Counted from the first letter of the stretch, positions 44,398-54,478 are shown. The stretch is DNA of 64,000 nt from Pseudomonas sp. Leaf58 (GCF_003627215.1 NZ_CP032677.1:574501-638500), one strand, 5' to 3'. Numbers and translations are program-made. Notes: generated from the letters alone by a model not told the origin.

Positions 44398-44490
44398 GGC
44401 CTCTTCGCGGGCAAGCCCGCTCCTACAGGTATGGCACCGGTATCAGAAACAACGGTAAACCTGTGGGAGCGGGCCAGCCCGCGAAGGCCG
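44398..44490. repeat. REP element pair
   Basis: GCCTCTTCGCGGGCAAGCCC and GTGGGAGCGGGCCAGCCCGC are inverted copies between exaC and eat. Confidence 0.7.
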
Positions 44491-44499
44491 CGACGCGGT

Positions 44500-46020
44500 T
44501 TAGAAGAAGCCCAACGGGTTGATGTCGTAGCTCACCAGCAGGTTCTTGGTCTGCTGATAGTGATCGAGCATCATCTTGTGCGTCTCACGGCCAACCCCCG
44601 ACTTCTTGTAGCCACCGAAGGCGGCATGCGCCGGGTACAGGTGGTAGCAGTTGGTCCACACCCGCCCGGCCTTGATGCCACGGCCCATGCGGTAGGCACG
44701 GTTGATGTCGCGGGTCCACACGCCGGCACCCAGGCCAAACTCGGTGTCGTTGGCAATCGCCAGCGCTTCGGCTTCGTCCTTGAAGGTGGTGACGCTGACC
44801 ACTGGGCCGAAAATTTCTTCCTGGAACACGCGCATGCGGTTGTTGCCTTTGAGCAGGGTCGGCTGGATGTAGTAACCGGTGGCCAGCGAACCTTCCAGTT
44901 TCTCCACCTTGCCGCCGGTCAACAGCTCGGCACCTTCTTTCTGGGCGATGTCGAGGTACGACAGAATCTTCTCGAACTGCTGCTGCGAGGCTTGCGCGCC
45001 GACCATGGTGTCGGTGTCCAGCGGGTCGCCGCGCTTGATCTGCAGCACCTTCTTCATCACCACTTCCATGAACTGTGGGTAGATCGACTCCTGCACCAGT
45101 GCTCGCGACGGGCAAGTGCACACTTCGCCCTGGTTGAAGAACGCCAGTACCATGCCTTCGGCGGCCTTTTCGATGAAGCTCGGTTCGGCCTGCATGATGT
45201 CTTCGAAGTACACGTTCGGCGACTTGCCGCCCAGTTCCACGGTGGACGGAATGATGTTCTCGGCGGCGCATTTCATGATGTGCGAGCCAACCGGGGTAGA
45301 GCCGGTGAAGGCGATTTTGGCGATGCGTTTGCTGGTGGCCAGCGCTTCACCAGCCTCGCGGCCATAGCCTTGCACCACGTTGAGCACGCCTTTTGGCAGC
45401 AGGTCACCGATCACTTCCAACAGCACGGTGATGCCCAGCGGGGTCTGCTCGGCTGGTTTGAGTACCACGCAGTTGCCGGCGGCCAAGGCCGGGGCGAGTT
45501 TCCAGGCGGCCATCAGGATCGGGAAGTTCCACGGGATGATCTGCCCGACCACGCCCAGTGGCTCGTGGATGTGGTAGGCCACGGTGCCTTCGTTGATTTC
45601 GGCGGCGCCGCCTTCCTGGGCGCGGATGCAGCCGGCGAAGTAGCGGAAGTGGTCAACTGCCAGCGGGATGTCGGCGTTCAGGGTTTCGCGGATGGGCTTG
45701 CCGTTGTCCCAGGTTTCGGTAATGGCCAGCAGTTCGAGGTTCTGTTCGATACGGTCGGCAATTCTCAGCAGGACGTTGGAGCGGTCCTGCACCGAGGTGC
45801 GGCCCCAGGCGTCGGCCGCAGCGTGGGCGGCATCCAGGGCTTTGTCGATGTCTTCGGCAGTGGAACGCGGGAATTCGGCGATCGGCTGGCCGTTCACCGG
45901 GGAAGTGTTGGTGAAGTACTCACCCTTTACCGGAGGAACGAACTCACCACCGATGTAGTTGCCGTAGCGGCTCTTGAAGGAAACCTTCGCGCCCTCGGTA
46001 CCGGGATGTGCGTAACGCAT
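44500..46020 (-). CDS. exaC: NAD-dependent acetaldehyde dehydrogenase (ExaC type)
   Basis: 506 residues. Catalytic Cys301 lies in GEVCTCPSR and Glu262 in [14 protein letters not shown] is at 163-167. The C-terminal stretch [20 protein letters not shown] matches acetaldehyde/chloroacetaldehyde dehydrogenases (ExaC, AldB). It would oxidise acetaldehyde from ethanolamine, and also from acetoin cleavage, to acetate. It is divergent from an AcoR-type activator and has a -24/-12 promoter. Confidence 0.92.
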   Translation of the reverse strand: MRYAHPGTEGAKVSFKSRYGNYIGGEFVPPVKGEYFTNTSPVNGQPIAEFPRSTAEDIDKALDAAHAAADAWGRTSVQDRSNVLLRIADRIEQNLELLAITETWDNGKPIRETLNADIPLAVDHFRYFAGCIRAQEGGAAEINEGTVAYHIHEPLGVVGQIIPWNFPILMAAWKLAPALAAGNCVVLKPAEQTPLGITVLLEVIGDLLPKGVLNVVQGYGREAGEALATSKRIAKIAFTGSTPVGSHIMKCAAENIIPSTVELGGKSPNVYFEDIMQAEPSFIEKAAEGMVLAFFNQGEVCTCPSRALVQESIYPQFMEVVMKKVLQIKRGDPLDTDTMVGAQASQQQFEKILSYLDIAQKEGAELLTGGKVEKLEGSLATGYYIQPTLLKGNNRMRVFQEEIFGPVVSVTTFKDEAEALAIANDTEFGLGAGVWTRDINRAYRMGRGIKAGRVWTNCYHLYPAHAAFGGYKKSGVGRETHKMMLDHYQQTKNLLVSYDINPLGFF

Positions 46021-46068
46021 GGTGTGTCTCCTGGCTATTGTGCTTGTTAGGGAGTTGAAAAGCGTAGA

Positions 46069-46083
46069 GCAAAGGTTGGGCCA
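46069..46083 (-). promoter_or_regulatory. Sigma-54 promoter of exaC
   Basis: On the minus strand TGGCCCAACCTTTGC gives a TGGCCC -24 element and a TTTGC -12 element at correct spacing, 49-63 bases upstream of the exaC ATG. Confidence 0.7.
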
Positions 46084-46146
46084 GCGTTGGCAGCTTCATG
46101 AAAATCAATGACTTAGGTTGGGTTGCCGGCCTGGGCCTATGGGCGC

Positions 46147-46164
46147 TGTACCAGCGCCGGTACA
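46147..46164. promoter_or_regulatory. Upstream activator palindrome between exaC and its activator gene
   Basis: TGTACCAGCGCCGGTACA has perfect 6-bp arms (TGTACC/GGTACA). A further TGTACC half-site lies at 46181-46186. The palindrome is about 65 bases upstream of the exaC -24 element, the normal range for an enhancer-binding protein site. Confidence 0.6.
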
Positions 46165-46275
46165 CCCAGGGGTGACACTTTGTACCGTTTGCGACACGTC
46201 ACAGGAGGGTGCATTGCAAAGCCTTCCCGGGTAGAGGATGCTGGCAGGACTCTCTATCTGCGGAGAACTACAACA

Positions 46276-48273
46276 ATGCAGAGCAATCATTTCAGCCGCC
46301 ATGCCCAGCAAGTTCATTCCGTTGCCCATGGCGGGGCCGGGGAGGGCGGCAGTGACCCGTCCATCGCCCGCTCCTGGCTGCGCTGCCTGGAGGACTACCA
46401 CCTCGACCCGACGGTGATCGAGGCGCCTGTGGTGCTCGAGCATGGGCGCCTGCTGGAAAGCCGCGAGCGCCTGCGCCAGGTGCTGCAGATTGCCGACCCT
46501 GAAATGAACAGCCTGCACCAGCAGCTTTCCGGGGCTGGTCATGCGGTGCTGTTGACCGATGCCCGCGGGGTGATCCTCAACTGCGTCAGCGCCCCCACCG
46601 AGCGGCGCAGCTTCGAGCGCGCCGGGCTGTGGCTGGGCGCCGACTGGAGTGAGGCGCGCGAGGGCACCAACGGCATTGGCACCTGCCTGGTCGAGCGCCA
46701 GGCGCTGACCATCCACCAGAACGAGCACTTCCGTGGCCGCCACACCGGCCTGACCTGCTCGGCCAGCCCGGTGTTCGACCCGCATGGCGAACTGTTGGCG
46801 GTGCTGGATGTGTCTTCGGCACGGCCCGACGTTTCCCGGCAAAGCCAGTTCCACACCATGGCCCTGGTCAACCTGTCGGCGAAGATGATCGAGAGCTGCT
46901 ATTTCCTGCGCCATTTCGAGCAGCAATGGCTGCTGCGCTTTCACCTGCAGGCCGAGTCGGTCGGCCTGTTCAGCGAAGGCCTGCTGGCCTTCGACGGTGA
47001 CGGGCGCATTTGCGCCGCCAACCAGAGCGCGTTGAACCTGCTGGGTACCGTGCGCGGTGGTGTGCTGGGCAAACCACTAGAGCGCTTTTTTGCCTGCAGC
47101 CACGACGAACTGTTCAGCCGCGCCACGCCCAGTGGCAGCACGGCTTGGCCGCTGCATACCCTGGACGGGCGCCAGGTGTTCGCCAGCCTGCGTGGCCAGG
47201 CCCGCGCCCCGGTGTGGTCGGTACCCGCCGCCCAGCCGCGGCCTGCGCGCGAGGTGGAGCCGCTTATCTGCCTGCTCGACCCGGCCCTGCAAAACGACTT
47301 CCGCCGCAGTGTGCGGGTGTTCGAGCGTGATGTGCCGTTGTTGCTGCGCGGCCAAACCGGCTGCGGCAAGGAGGCCTTTGCCCAGGCCGTGCACCAGGCC
47401 AGCGAGCGGCGCGGTAAGCCGTTCGTCGCCATCAATTGTGCGTCGATCCCGGAGAGCCTGATCGAGAGTGAGCTGTTCGGCTACCGCGGCGGCAGCTTCA
47501 CCGGTGCGCGCAAGGAGGGCATGCGCGGCAAGCTGCTGCAGGCCGACGGCGGCACCTTGCTGCTGGACGAGATCGGCGACATGCCCCTGGCGCTGCAAAC
47601 CCGCTTGCTACGGGTGCTGGAGGAGCGTCAGGTGGTGCCCATCGGTGGCGAGCCGCAGGCGGTTGATGTGCGCATCGTCAGCGCTACCCACCGCGACCTG
47701 CTGGAGCGGGTGGAGCAGGGCAGTTTCCGCGAGGACCTGTATTACCGCCTGAACGGCCTGGAGGTGGCGTTGCCAGCGGTGCGCGAGCGCAGTGACAAGG
47801 CCCAGCTGCTAGATTTTCTGCTGCGCCAGGAGGCGCAGGGTCAACTAATCGACATCGAGCCCCGGGCGCGGCAGGCGCTGCTCGACTTTGCCTGGCCGGG
47901 GAACGTGCGGCAGATGCGCAATGTGCTGCGCACGCTGGTGGCGCTTTGCGAAGATGCCCGGGTCGTGTTCCAGGATCTGCCTGCCATAGTTCGCGAGGGC
48001 GTCGCCCTCGATCGCCGGCAAGCCAGCGCCCACCTCGACCGCGCCGACCTCAAACCCTCTGCCATCGCTGTGGAAGCTGGCGGCCCACAGCTGGTAGTAC
48101 AAAGCTTGCCGGCGATAGGGCCCGCCGCGTTGAAAGATGCCGAGCACCATGCGCTGCTGGCGATCCTGGAGGCAAAACACTGGCACCTGACCCGTGTGGC
48201 CGAGCACTTGGGCATCAGCCGCAATACCTTGTATCGAAAACTGCGTAAACACGGCATTAGCCGGGTCGACTGA
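46276..48273 (+). CDS. Sigma-54-dependent activator, AcoR family (ethanolamine/acetaldehyde genes)
   Basis: 665 residues: N-terminal GAF-type sensor domain (about 70-240) with a PAS-like segment (about 235-290), AAA+ domain (about 330-560) and C-terminal Fis-type HTH (about 625-660, RVAEHLGISRNTLYRKLRKHG). Walker A is GQTGCGKE (359-366). The sigma-54 contact loop reads GSFTGA (406-411) rather than GAFTGA. The linker at 579-614 is encoded by a REP pair. ATG 46276 follows CGGAGAACTACAACA. It is divergent from exaC; control of exaC-eat-eutBC is inferred. Confidence 0.9.
   Translation: MQSNHFSRHAQQVHSVAHGGAGEGGSDPSIARSWLRCLEDYHLDPTVIEAPVVLEHGRLLESRERLRQVLQIADPEMNSLHQQLSGAGHAVLLTDARGVILNCVSAPTERRSFERAGLWLGADWSEAREGTNGIGTCLVERQALTIHQNEHFRGRHTGLTCSASPVFDPHGELLAVLDVSSARPDVSRQSQFHTMALVNLSAKMIESCYFLRHFEQQWLLRFHLQAESVGLFSEGLLAFDGDGRICAANQSALNLLGTVRGGVLGKPLERFFACSHDELFSRATPSGSTAWPLHTLDGRQVFASLRGQARAPVWSVPAAQPRPAREVEPLICLLDPALQNDFRRSVRVFERDVPLLLRGQTGCGKEAFAQAVHQASERRGKPFVAINCASIPESLIESELFGYRGGSFTGARKEGMRGKLLQADGGTLLLDEIGDMPLALQTRLLRVLEERQVVPIGGEPQAVDVRIVSATHRDLLERVEQGSFREDLYYRLNGLEVALPAVRERSDKAQLLDFLLRQEAQGQLIDIEPRARQALLDFAWPGNVRQMRNVLRTLVALCEDARVVFQDLPAIVREGVALDRRQASAHLDRADLKPSAIAVEAGGPQLVVQSLPAIGPAALKDAEHHALLAILEAKHWHLTRVAEHLGISRNTLYRKLRKHGISRVD
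48011..48116. repeat. REP pair inside the coding sequence of the AcoR-type activator
   Basis: ATCGCCGGCAAGC (48011-48023) and GCTTGCCGGCGAT (48104-48116) are perfect 13-bp inverted repeats with REP flanks (CAGCGCCCAC; TGGAAGCTGG). They lie in frame in the linker between the AAA+ and HTH domains. Confidence 0.8.
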
Positions 48274-48339
48274 GCGAAACAGCGGGTGCGAATTGTCGCG
48301 CCCTGGGCTACCCTGCCTCGATGTTTTGCGAGGTCGACC

Positions 48340-49689
48340 ATGCATATTCACATTCTCGGTATTTGCGGCACTTTCATGGGCTCGCTGGCGGTGCTGGCCA
48401 AAGAACTTGGCCACCGCGTCACCGGCTCAGACGCCAACGTCTATCCCCCCATGAGCACCCAGCTCGAAGCCCAGGGCATCGAGCTGACCCAAGGCTATGA
48501 CCCGGCCCAGCTGGAGCCGGCGCCAGACCTGGTGGTTATCGGCAACGCCATGTCGCGCGGCAACCCTGCGGTGGAGTACGTGCTGAACAAGGGCCTGCCC
48601 TATGTTTCCGGCCCGCAGTGGTTGGCCGACCATGTGCTGCAAGGCCGTTGGGTATTGGCCGTTGCCGGTACTCACGGCAAGACCACCACCAGCAGCATGC
48701 TGGCCTGGGTACTGGAGCATGCCGGCATGAGCCCGGGCTTCCTGATTGGCGGTGTACCGCAGAACTTCTCGGTTTCGGCGCGCCTCGGTAATACGCCGTT
48801 CTTCGTAGTGGAAGCCGACGAATACGACAGTGCTTTCTTCGACAAGCGCTCAAAGTTTGTTCACTACCACCCGCGCACGGCAATCCTCAACAACCTTGAG
48901 TTCGACCATGCGGACATCTTCCCCGACCTGGCTTCGATCGAGCGGCAGTTCCACCACTTGGTGCGCACTATCCCTAGCGAAGGCCTGGTCATCCATCCCA
49001 CCACTGAGCAAGCGCTGGAGCGGGTAATCGGCATGGGCTGCTGGACCCCCGTGCAGACCACCGGCGAAGGTGGCCAGTGGCAAGCTCGCCTGCTCAGCCC
49101 CGACGGCTCGCGCTTTGAAGTACTGTTTGAAGGCGAAGTGCAGGGCGTGGTGGACTGGGCGCTGACCGGCCAGCACAACGTCGCCAATGCCCTGGCTACC
49201 CTGGCAGCCGCCCGCCATGTCGGCGTGGTACCGGCCATGGGCATCGACGGCCTGAGTGCGTTCAAAAGCGTCAAGCGGCGCATGGAGAAGGTCGCCGAAG
49301 TGCAGGGCGTGACCATCTATGATGATTTTGCTCACCACCCGACCGCCATCGCCACCACCCTCGACGGCCTGCGCAAGCGCGTTGGCGAGGCGCCGGTGAT
49401 CGCGGTGATCGAGCCGCGCTCCAATTCGATGAAGCTCGGGGCCCACCGTGATGGCCTGCCGGAAAGCGTCAACGACGCCGACCAGGTGATCTGGTATGCG
49501 CCGGCCAACCTGGGTTGGGACCTGGCCGCTACTGCCGAGCAATGCAAAGTGCCGAGCGTGGTGGCCGACAGCCTCGAGGCGATCATCGAGCGGATCAAGG
49601 GCCAAGCTCGCCCAGGCACCCACGTGGTGATCATGAGCAACGGCGGCTTCGGCGGCCTGCACGGTAAGCTGGCCGAGGCGCTGAAGTGA
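48340..49689 (+). CDS. mpl: UDP-N-acetylmuramate:L-alanyl-gamma-D-glutamyl-meso-diaminopimelate ligase
   Basis: 449 residues, Mur-ligase fold. The N-terminal Rossmann part has [11 protein letters not shown] near 7, the ATP loop is GTHGKTTT (110-117), and [10 protein letters not shown] near 329 is the C-terminal signature. Mpl reattaches recycled murein tripeptide to UDP-MurNAc. ATG 48340 (MHIHILG) is the family start. Its stop overlaps the GTG of ubiX. Confidence 0.95.
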   Translation: MHIHILGICGTFMGSLAVLAKELGHRVTGSDANVYPPMSTQLEAQGIELTQGYDPAQLEPAPDLVVIGNAMSRGNPAVEYVLNKGLPYVSGPQWLADHVLQGRWVLAVAGTHGKTTTSSMLAWVLEHAGMSPGFLIGGVPQNFSVSARLGNTPFFVVEADEYDSAFFDKRSKFVHYHPRTAILNNLEFDHADIFPDLASIERQFHHLVRTIPSEGLVIHPTTEQALERVIGMGCWTPVQTTGEGGQWQARLLSPDGSRFEVLFEGEVQGVVDWALTGQHNVANALATLAAARHVGVVPAMGIDGLSAFKSVKRRMEKVAEVQGVTIYDDFAHHPTAIATTLDGLRKRVGEAPVIAVIEPRSNSMKLGAHRDGLPESVNDADQVIWYAPANLGWDLAATAEQCKVPSVVADSLEAIIERIKGQARPGTHVVIMSNGGFGGLHGKLAEALK

Positions 49690-50315
49690 ACGGGCCGGAA
49701 CGCATCACCCTGGCCATGACGGGCGCCTCGGGCGCCCAGTATGGCCTGCGCCTGCTCGATTGCCTGGTGCGCGAGGACCGCGAGGTGCACTTCCTGATCT
49801 CCAAGGCCGCGCAGCTGGTGATGGCCACCGAGACCGACGTGCTGCTGCCAGCCAAGCCGCAGGCGATGCAGGCGTTTCTCACTGAATACACCGGAGCCGC
49901 CGACGGGCAGATCCGTGTGTACGGCAAGGAAGACTGGATGTCGCCGGTAGCCTCGGGCTCCGGTGCACCAGCGGCGATGGTGGTGGTGCCTTGTTCCACC
50001 GGCACCCTGTCGGCAATTGCCACCGGTGCCTGCAACAACCTGATCGAACGCGCTGCCGACGTTACGCTCAAGGAGCGTCGCCAGCTGATCCTGGTGCCAC
50101 GCGAAGCGCCGTTTTCTACCATTCACCTGGAGAACATGCTCAAGCTGTCGCAGATGGGCGCGGTGATTCTGCCGGCGGCACCGGGTTTCTATCACCAGCC
50201 ACAGACCATCGACGACCTAGTCGATTTTGTCGTGGCGCGCATTCTCAACGTGCTGAATATTCCTCAGGACATGCTACCGCGCTGGGGCGAGCATCACTTT
50301 GGGGTGGATGATTGA
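49686..50315 (+). CDS. ubiX: UbiX flavin prenyltransferase
   Basis: 209 residues, flavoprotein fold. Motifs are [14 protein letters not shown] near 11, [28 protein letters not shown] near 99 and [16 protein letters not shown] near 138. It attaches dimethylallyl to FMN to make the cofactor of the UbiD decarboxylase in ubiquinone synthesis. Start is GTG 49686 with a GTGA overlap to mpl. Confidence 0.95.
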   Translation: MNGPERITLAMTGASGAQYGLRLLDCLVREDREVHFLISKAAQLVMATETDVLLPAKPQAMQAFLTEYTGAADGQIRVYGKEDWMSPVASGSGAPAAMVVVPCSTGTLSAIATGACNNLIERAADVTLKERRQLILVPREAPFSTIHLENMLKLSQMGAVILPAAPGFYHQPQTIDDLVDFVVARILNVLNIPQDMLPRWGEHHFGVDD

Positions 50316-50599
50316 AGCGAGCGCTGGCCGGCTTGTTGGCGCTGGTGCTACTGAGTGGCTGCGCCACGGTACGTACACTGGATGCCAACAAACCCGGGGC
50401 GCCGGTGGTGTATGCCGGTACCCGGTTGGACCTGTATATGATCAATGGCGGCTGCTGCCCGCGGGACCGCTACGGGGCTGAAGCGCCGACGTATCCGCGC
50501 CTGGACCTGCCTGGGAGCATGTTGCTCGATACCTTGTTGCTGCCGTTGTCGTTGCTGACAGCAGCCGGTATCGGCTTCCAAGCTACCGGTGGCCTGTGA
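50312..50599 (+). CDS. YceK/YidQ-family lipoprotein
   Basis: 95 residues. Leader [19 protein letters not shown] with a lipobox (LSGC), then [17 protein letters not shown] and [19 protein letters not shown], the DUF1375/YceK pattern with a C-terminal hydrophobic stretch. The only start at the right place is TTG 50312, overlapping the ubiX stop. Function unknown. Confidence 0.8.
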   Translation: MKRALAGLLALVLLSGCATVRTLDANKPGAPVVYAGTRLDLYMINGGCCPRDRYGAEAPTYPRLDLPGSMLLDTLLLPLSLLTAAGIGFQATGGL

Positions 50600-50642
50600 A
50601 GGCCCTCGCGCGGGTACTGCACCAGTTCTGAGGGCGGCGAAA

Positions 50643-50677
50643 TCCTGTAGGAGCGGGTTTACCCGCGAAGAGGCCCT
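50643..50677. repeat. Single REP element
   Basis: CCTGTAGGAGCGGGTTTACC followed by CGCGAAGAGG is one P. putida REP copy between convergent genes. Confidence 0.75.
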
Positions 50678-50689
50678 GACAGGTAAAGC

Positions 50690-51334
50690 CTATTTCTTGC
50701 CCAACCTGCGCAACTCATCCGACTCCACAATCCGCACGCCGTCTTCTTCCTCCAGCGCCAGCCGCCACAGGGCCCGGGCCAAGGTACAAGCCTCGATCCC
50801 CCGGTATTTCCCGGGTATCAACCGGGAAAGCGGCGAAACCAGCTGTTCACTCAAGCGTGGCTCGATTCGCTCGCCCAGCAGCAACGACGGCCGCACGATG
50901 GTCAGTTGCGGCCAGTCCTGAGCTTTGAGCGCCTCTTCCATCTCGCCCTTGACCCGATTGTAGAAAATCGACGATTTCGGGTCGGCGCCCAGCGCACTGA
51001 CCACCAGCAGATGCCGCGCGCCCATTTCTCGGGCACGCTTGCTGAATGCCACCACCATGTCCAGGTCCACCGCACGGAAGGCCGATTCGGAGCCCGCTTG
51101 CTTCAGGGTGGTGCCTAGGCAGCAATAGGCAATATCGACTCGCCCGGCCAGCTGCGGAAGGAACATCGCCGGGTCGCCCACTGGGTTTTCCAGGTGCGGG
51201 TGCTCGGCCAGCGGCCGGCGGGTAGGCGCCAGTACGCGGGTGATGGTGGGCTCGTTGAGCAGGCGGTCCAGCAGGTGTTCACCCGTCAGACCCGTGGCAC
51301 CGGCAAGCAGGACATGCTGAGGCGTCAAATACAT
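50690..51334 (-). CDS. NAD(P)-binding oxidoreductase-like protein (HTATIP2/YbjT type)
   Basis: 214 residues, atypical short-chain dehydrogenase fold. The nucleotide loop is [18 protein letters not shown] near 9, with [18 protein letters not shown] near 66 and the YxxxK-like [10 protein letters not shown] near 124. Family members are found as NAD(P)H-binding regulators; the substrate is unknown. It is 27 bases downstream of the MORN-caspase gene on the same strand. Confidence 0.82.
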   Translation of the reverse strand: MYLTPQHVLLAGATGLTGEHLLDRLLNEPTITRVLAPTRRPLAEHPHLENPVGDPAMFLPQLAGRVDIAYCCLGTTLKQAGSESAFRAVDLDMVVAFSKRAREMGARHLLVVSALGADPKSSIFYNRVKGEMEEALKAQDWPQLTIVRPSLLLGERIEPRLSEQLVSPLSRLIPGKYRGIEACTLARALWRLALEEEDGVRIVESDELRRLGKK

Positions 51335-51361
51335 GATGTCTCTCCCTTGTTACACACAAGC

Positions 51362-53095
51362 TTAGTGGTTGCCGGGCGTTTCTGCCTGCTCCCCCACGTT
51401 GGCCCGTGCGGCATTACGCAATGCTTCTTCGGCTTGTTGCCGGCGCAGGTGCTGCCAGTGTTCGAGCACGGTCGGCGGCGCCCAAAGCTGCGGCTCAGAG
51501 GCCTCGAAGCCTTCCCTTTGTTCTCTTTCGGCAACACTGGCGCGCGCCAGTTCAAACGCCTGTTTCAGGTCGTCGGTCTGGTTCAGCGCCTCGGCGAACA
51601 GGGCATCGCCAAAATAGGTGAAGTCGGCTTCTTCCGAGCAACCAAAGGAGACGCGGTCGGCCCGGGCGGCGGTCATGATCAGGGTGCGCTCATTTTTCAG
51701 CGATGCCACATAGCCCCCTGAGTAACAGGCTGAGATGACAATCACCTTGTCGCGGTCTTTCAGCGGTGCCAGGGCGCTGGCCAATTCGTCGGCGGACAGG
51801 TCGGCCAGCTGCAGGCGCGGCTGGTCGAGCACCAGTTGGTGGTCTTGGCTGCCATGGCTGGTCAGGTAGATGAACACCAGGTCTTCGGGGCCGCTGCGTT
51901 CGGCCAGGGTGCGGGCGGCGCGGGTGAGGTTTTCACGGGTGGCCATGGGGCGGGAGGCCATGTGGTCGCGGTGGTTCACCAAGGTCACCTGGCCTCGGGC
52001 GCCGAAGCGCACCTTGAGCAGGTTGCTGACGTAGTCAGCTTCGCGCAGGAACACACTCTGTTGGCCATCGCCGGCCACCACCAGGCTGTACAGCTGGATT
52101 GGCGGTGCCGAGCGAGGTACACGGGCCAGCGCCTCTTCCAGCAGCCGGCCCTGGTTGAGCAAGGCCAGGTCCAGCGGGTCGGGCAGCAGCTTGCCGTTCT
52201 TGTCGCGTACGCGCACGCCGTTGGCCCAGGTGCCGCTTTCCACCTTGCCGCTGGGCAGCATCAGCTGCCCATGGCCGTGGTAGGCATCGTTAAGGAAGCC
52301 GCCGACGTACTGGCTGCCGTCAGCCAGTTGCAGGGTGCCATGGCCCGACAGGCGCCAGTCGACGAAGGTGCCCTTGTAGTGGCTGCCATCACTGCCCAGC
52401 AGTTCGCCTTCGCCGACCAGCGAGCCGTCTTTGAATTCGCCAATCCACACATCGCCATCGGCGTTTTCGTAACGGCCGCGACCTTCCAGGCGGTTGTCCT
52501 TGAATTCGCCAATATACTGCTCGCCGTCGACGCTGTCGTAGGTGCCACTGCCTTGCAGTTGGCCATTGATGAAGCGGCCGCTGAACTGGTTGCCGCTGGC
52601 ATCGCTGCGTACCCCGGCGCCGTTGGGCTTGCCCTTGGCGAACAGGCCTTGGTAGCGGCTGCCGTCGGCCAGTTCCAGCTCGCCTGCGCCTTCGTACAGG
52701 TCGTCCTTGAACTGGCCGCGGTAGGTCTGGTCGGTTTGCTTGAGGCTGCCTTCGCCGTCGCGGCGGCCGTGGTGGAAGGTGCCGGCATAGTGGCTGCCCG
52801 GGGTGGTCAGCTCACCCAGCCCTTCGAATAGCCCAGCGGCGAACTGGCCGCGGTACAGCTCGCCGTTCTGGCCATGCCACTCGCCCTGGCCATGCCACTG
52901 GCCGTCCTTGAAGCTGCCGGCGTACCAGCTGCCGTTGGGGTAGTCGATACGGCCCTCGCCCTGCAGCAGGCCATCGACCACCTGCCCTCGGTAACGGCCA
53001 CCGTCAGGCAGGCGCGCGTCCGGCGGCAGCAACGATTCGCCATCGCCGCAGGCGGCGAGAAGCAGGACCAGGGTGAGGGGCAGCAGTGGACGCAT
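51362..53095 (-). CDS. MORN-repeat lipoprotein with C13/caspase-like peptidase domain
   Basis: 577 residues. Leader with lipobox LAAC (Cys16), then about ten MORN repeats (roughly 33-310, units such as GEGRIDYPNGSWYAGSFKDGQ and GRGRYENADGDVWIGEFKDG), then a clan CD peptidase domain (about 345-540). The catalytic dyad is His414 in TSHGSQDH and Cys457 in VISACYSGG. ATG 53095 starts the leader; earlier codons do not. A membrane-anchored legumain/caspase-like enzyme with a MORN scaffold is uncommon; substrate and role are unknown. Confidence 0.85.
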   Translation of the reverse strand: MRPLLPLTLVLLLAACGDGESLLPPDARLPDGGRYRGQVVDGLLQGEGRIDYPNGSWYAGSFKDGQWHGQGEWHGQNGELYRGQFAAGLFEGLGELTTPGSHYAGTFHHGRRDGEGSLKQTDQTYRGQFKDDLYEGAGELELADGSRYQGLFAKGKPNGAGVRSDASGNQFSGRFINGQLQGSGTYDSVDGEQYIGEFKDNRLEGRGRYENADGDVWIGEFKDGSLVGEGELLGSDGSHYKGTFVDWRLSGHGTLQLADGSQYVGGFLNDAYHGHGQLMLPSGKVESGTWANGVRVRDKNGKLLPDPLDLALLNQGRLLEEALARVPRSAPPIQLYSLVVAGDGQQSVFLREADYVSNLLKVRFGARGQVTLVNHRDHMASRPMATRENLTRAARTLAERSGPEDLVFIYLTSHGSQDHQLVLDQPRLQLADLSADELASALAPLKDRDKVIVISACYSGGYVASLKNERTLIMTAARADRVSFGCSEEADFTYFGDALFAEALNQTDDLKQAFELARASVAEREQREGFEASEPQLWAPPTVLEHWQHLRRQQAEEALRNAARANVGEQAETPGNH

Positions 53096-53357
53096 GGCGA
53101 AGACCGGGCAATAGGTCTGCCGAGTATGCCGCAGAATGGGATCCTGAAACAGCGAACGCCAAAGCCTACGCATTCCTTTGTAGGAGCCCTTGAGCGTTGT
53201 GCAGTACCACGACTGCTTTCATAGAACTGCACATAACTCATTGATTTAGCGGGGCCACAAGGCATGCGCCTGCCTGCGAACCCCGTTCTATGCGCGACAG
53301 CGCAGCCCAAAGGGCTGGGTGATCTCCCACAGGAACCGCGTTGCCTTTGAGGTGCAA

Positions 53358-54446
53358 TCAGCGCATGCCTGGCGAAACGATGATCTTCACGTTCTCCTCC
53401 TTGTTGTTCACCAACTCCTCGAAGCCCAGTTCGACAATTTGCTCCAGCCCGATCCGCCCGGTCACCAGTGGGCGAATGTCCAGCCTGCCATCCGCTATGA
53501 AGGCAATGACATCGGCGAACTCGCCGTTGTACGCCAACGCCCCTAACACCTGCTTCTCGGTGGACACCAACTCGAAGAAGTTGAATTCGCTGGGCTCTTC
53601 GAAAATGCCAACCAGTACGCACTTGCCCGCCTTGCGGATGGTGTCGATGGCCAGCTTGGCCGTGTGTTTGTTGCCGATGCATTCAAAACTCACATCCGCC
53701 CCTAACCCGCCGGTAAGTGCGCGGATCTCCGCCAGGGCGTCGCACTGGCTGGGGTCCAATACCACGCTGGCGCCAACCTCTTTGGCCTTGGCCTTGCGCG
53801 CCGAGGACATTTCCAGGGCGATCACCTGCGCCGCACCCGCCGCCTTGGCACACATGATGGTGCACAGGCCGATGGTGCCGGCGCCGACCACCACCACGCT
53901 CTGGCCCAGCAGGCTGCCGGCCTTTTTCACCGCGTGCATGCCCACCGCCAGTGGTTCGATCAGCGCCCCGGCCTCCGCCGGGAAGCCCTGAGGTAGCCGG
54001 TACAGCAGGTTGGCGGGCACATTCACCAACTCGGCGAAGGCGCCATTGTTCATCAGGCCGGTGAAGGCCAGGCGCTCGCAGATGTTGTACAGGCCGTGGG
54101 TGCAGTAGTAGCAGGTGCCGCAATGCTGGCAGGCATCCGCGGCCACCGGGTCACCGACCGCAAAACCTTCCACGCCGTCACCCAGCTTGGCGATCTGGCC
54201 GCAGAATTCGTGGCCGAGGATGCACTGGCCTTGGATGCCGGTCAGCGGGTGGGGTGCAGCCACCGGGATGAACACCGGGCCTGCAACGTATTCGTGCAAG
54301 TCGGAGCCACAGATGCCGCACCAGTCCACCTTGATCTGCACCCAGCCAGGTGCGGGGTCGGCTGGCAGCGGAACCTGTTCGACGCGAATGTCATTGCGGC
54401 CATGCCAGACGGCAGCGCGCATGTGGGTGTGGCTCAGGTCGTTCAT
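53358..54446 (-). CDS. adh: 2,3-butanediol dehydrogenase (zinc alcohol dehydrogenase)
   Basis: 362 residues, medium-chain zinc dehydrogenase. The catalytic zinc site is WCGICGSDLHEY near 43 and GHEF near 75; the structural zinc has four Cys in CQHCGTCYYCTHGLYNIC near 101. The NAD loop is VVVVGAGTIGLC near 177. It matches 2,3-butanediol dehydrogenases encoded with aco genes. It is the last gene of acoXABC-adh, 33 bases after acoC. ATG 54446 has GGAGACAACAACA upstream. Confidence 0.88.
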   Translation of the reverse strand: MNDLSHTHMRAAVWHGRNDIRVEQVPLPADPAPGWVQIKVDWCGICGSDLHEYVAGPVFIPVAAPHPLTGIQGQCILGHEFCGQIAKLGDGVEGFAVGDPVAADACQHCGTCYYCTHGLYNICERLAFTGLMNNGAFAELVNVPANLLYRLPQGFPAEAGALIEPLAVGMHAVKKAGSLLGQSVVVVGAGTIGLCTIMCAKAAGAAQVIALEMSSARKAKAKEVGASVVLDPSQCDALAEIRALTGGLGADVSFECIGNKHTAKLAIDTIRKAGKCVLVGIFEEPSEFNFFELVSTEKQVLGALAYNGEFADVIAFIADGRLDIRPLVTGRIGLEQIVELGFEELVNNKEENVKIIVSPGMR

Positions 54447-54478
54447 TGTTGTTGTCTCCAGGCTCACGAAAAAAGGGT

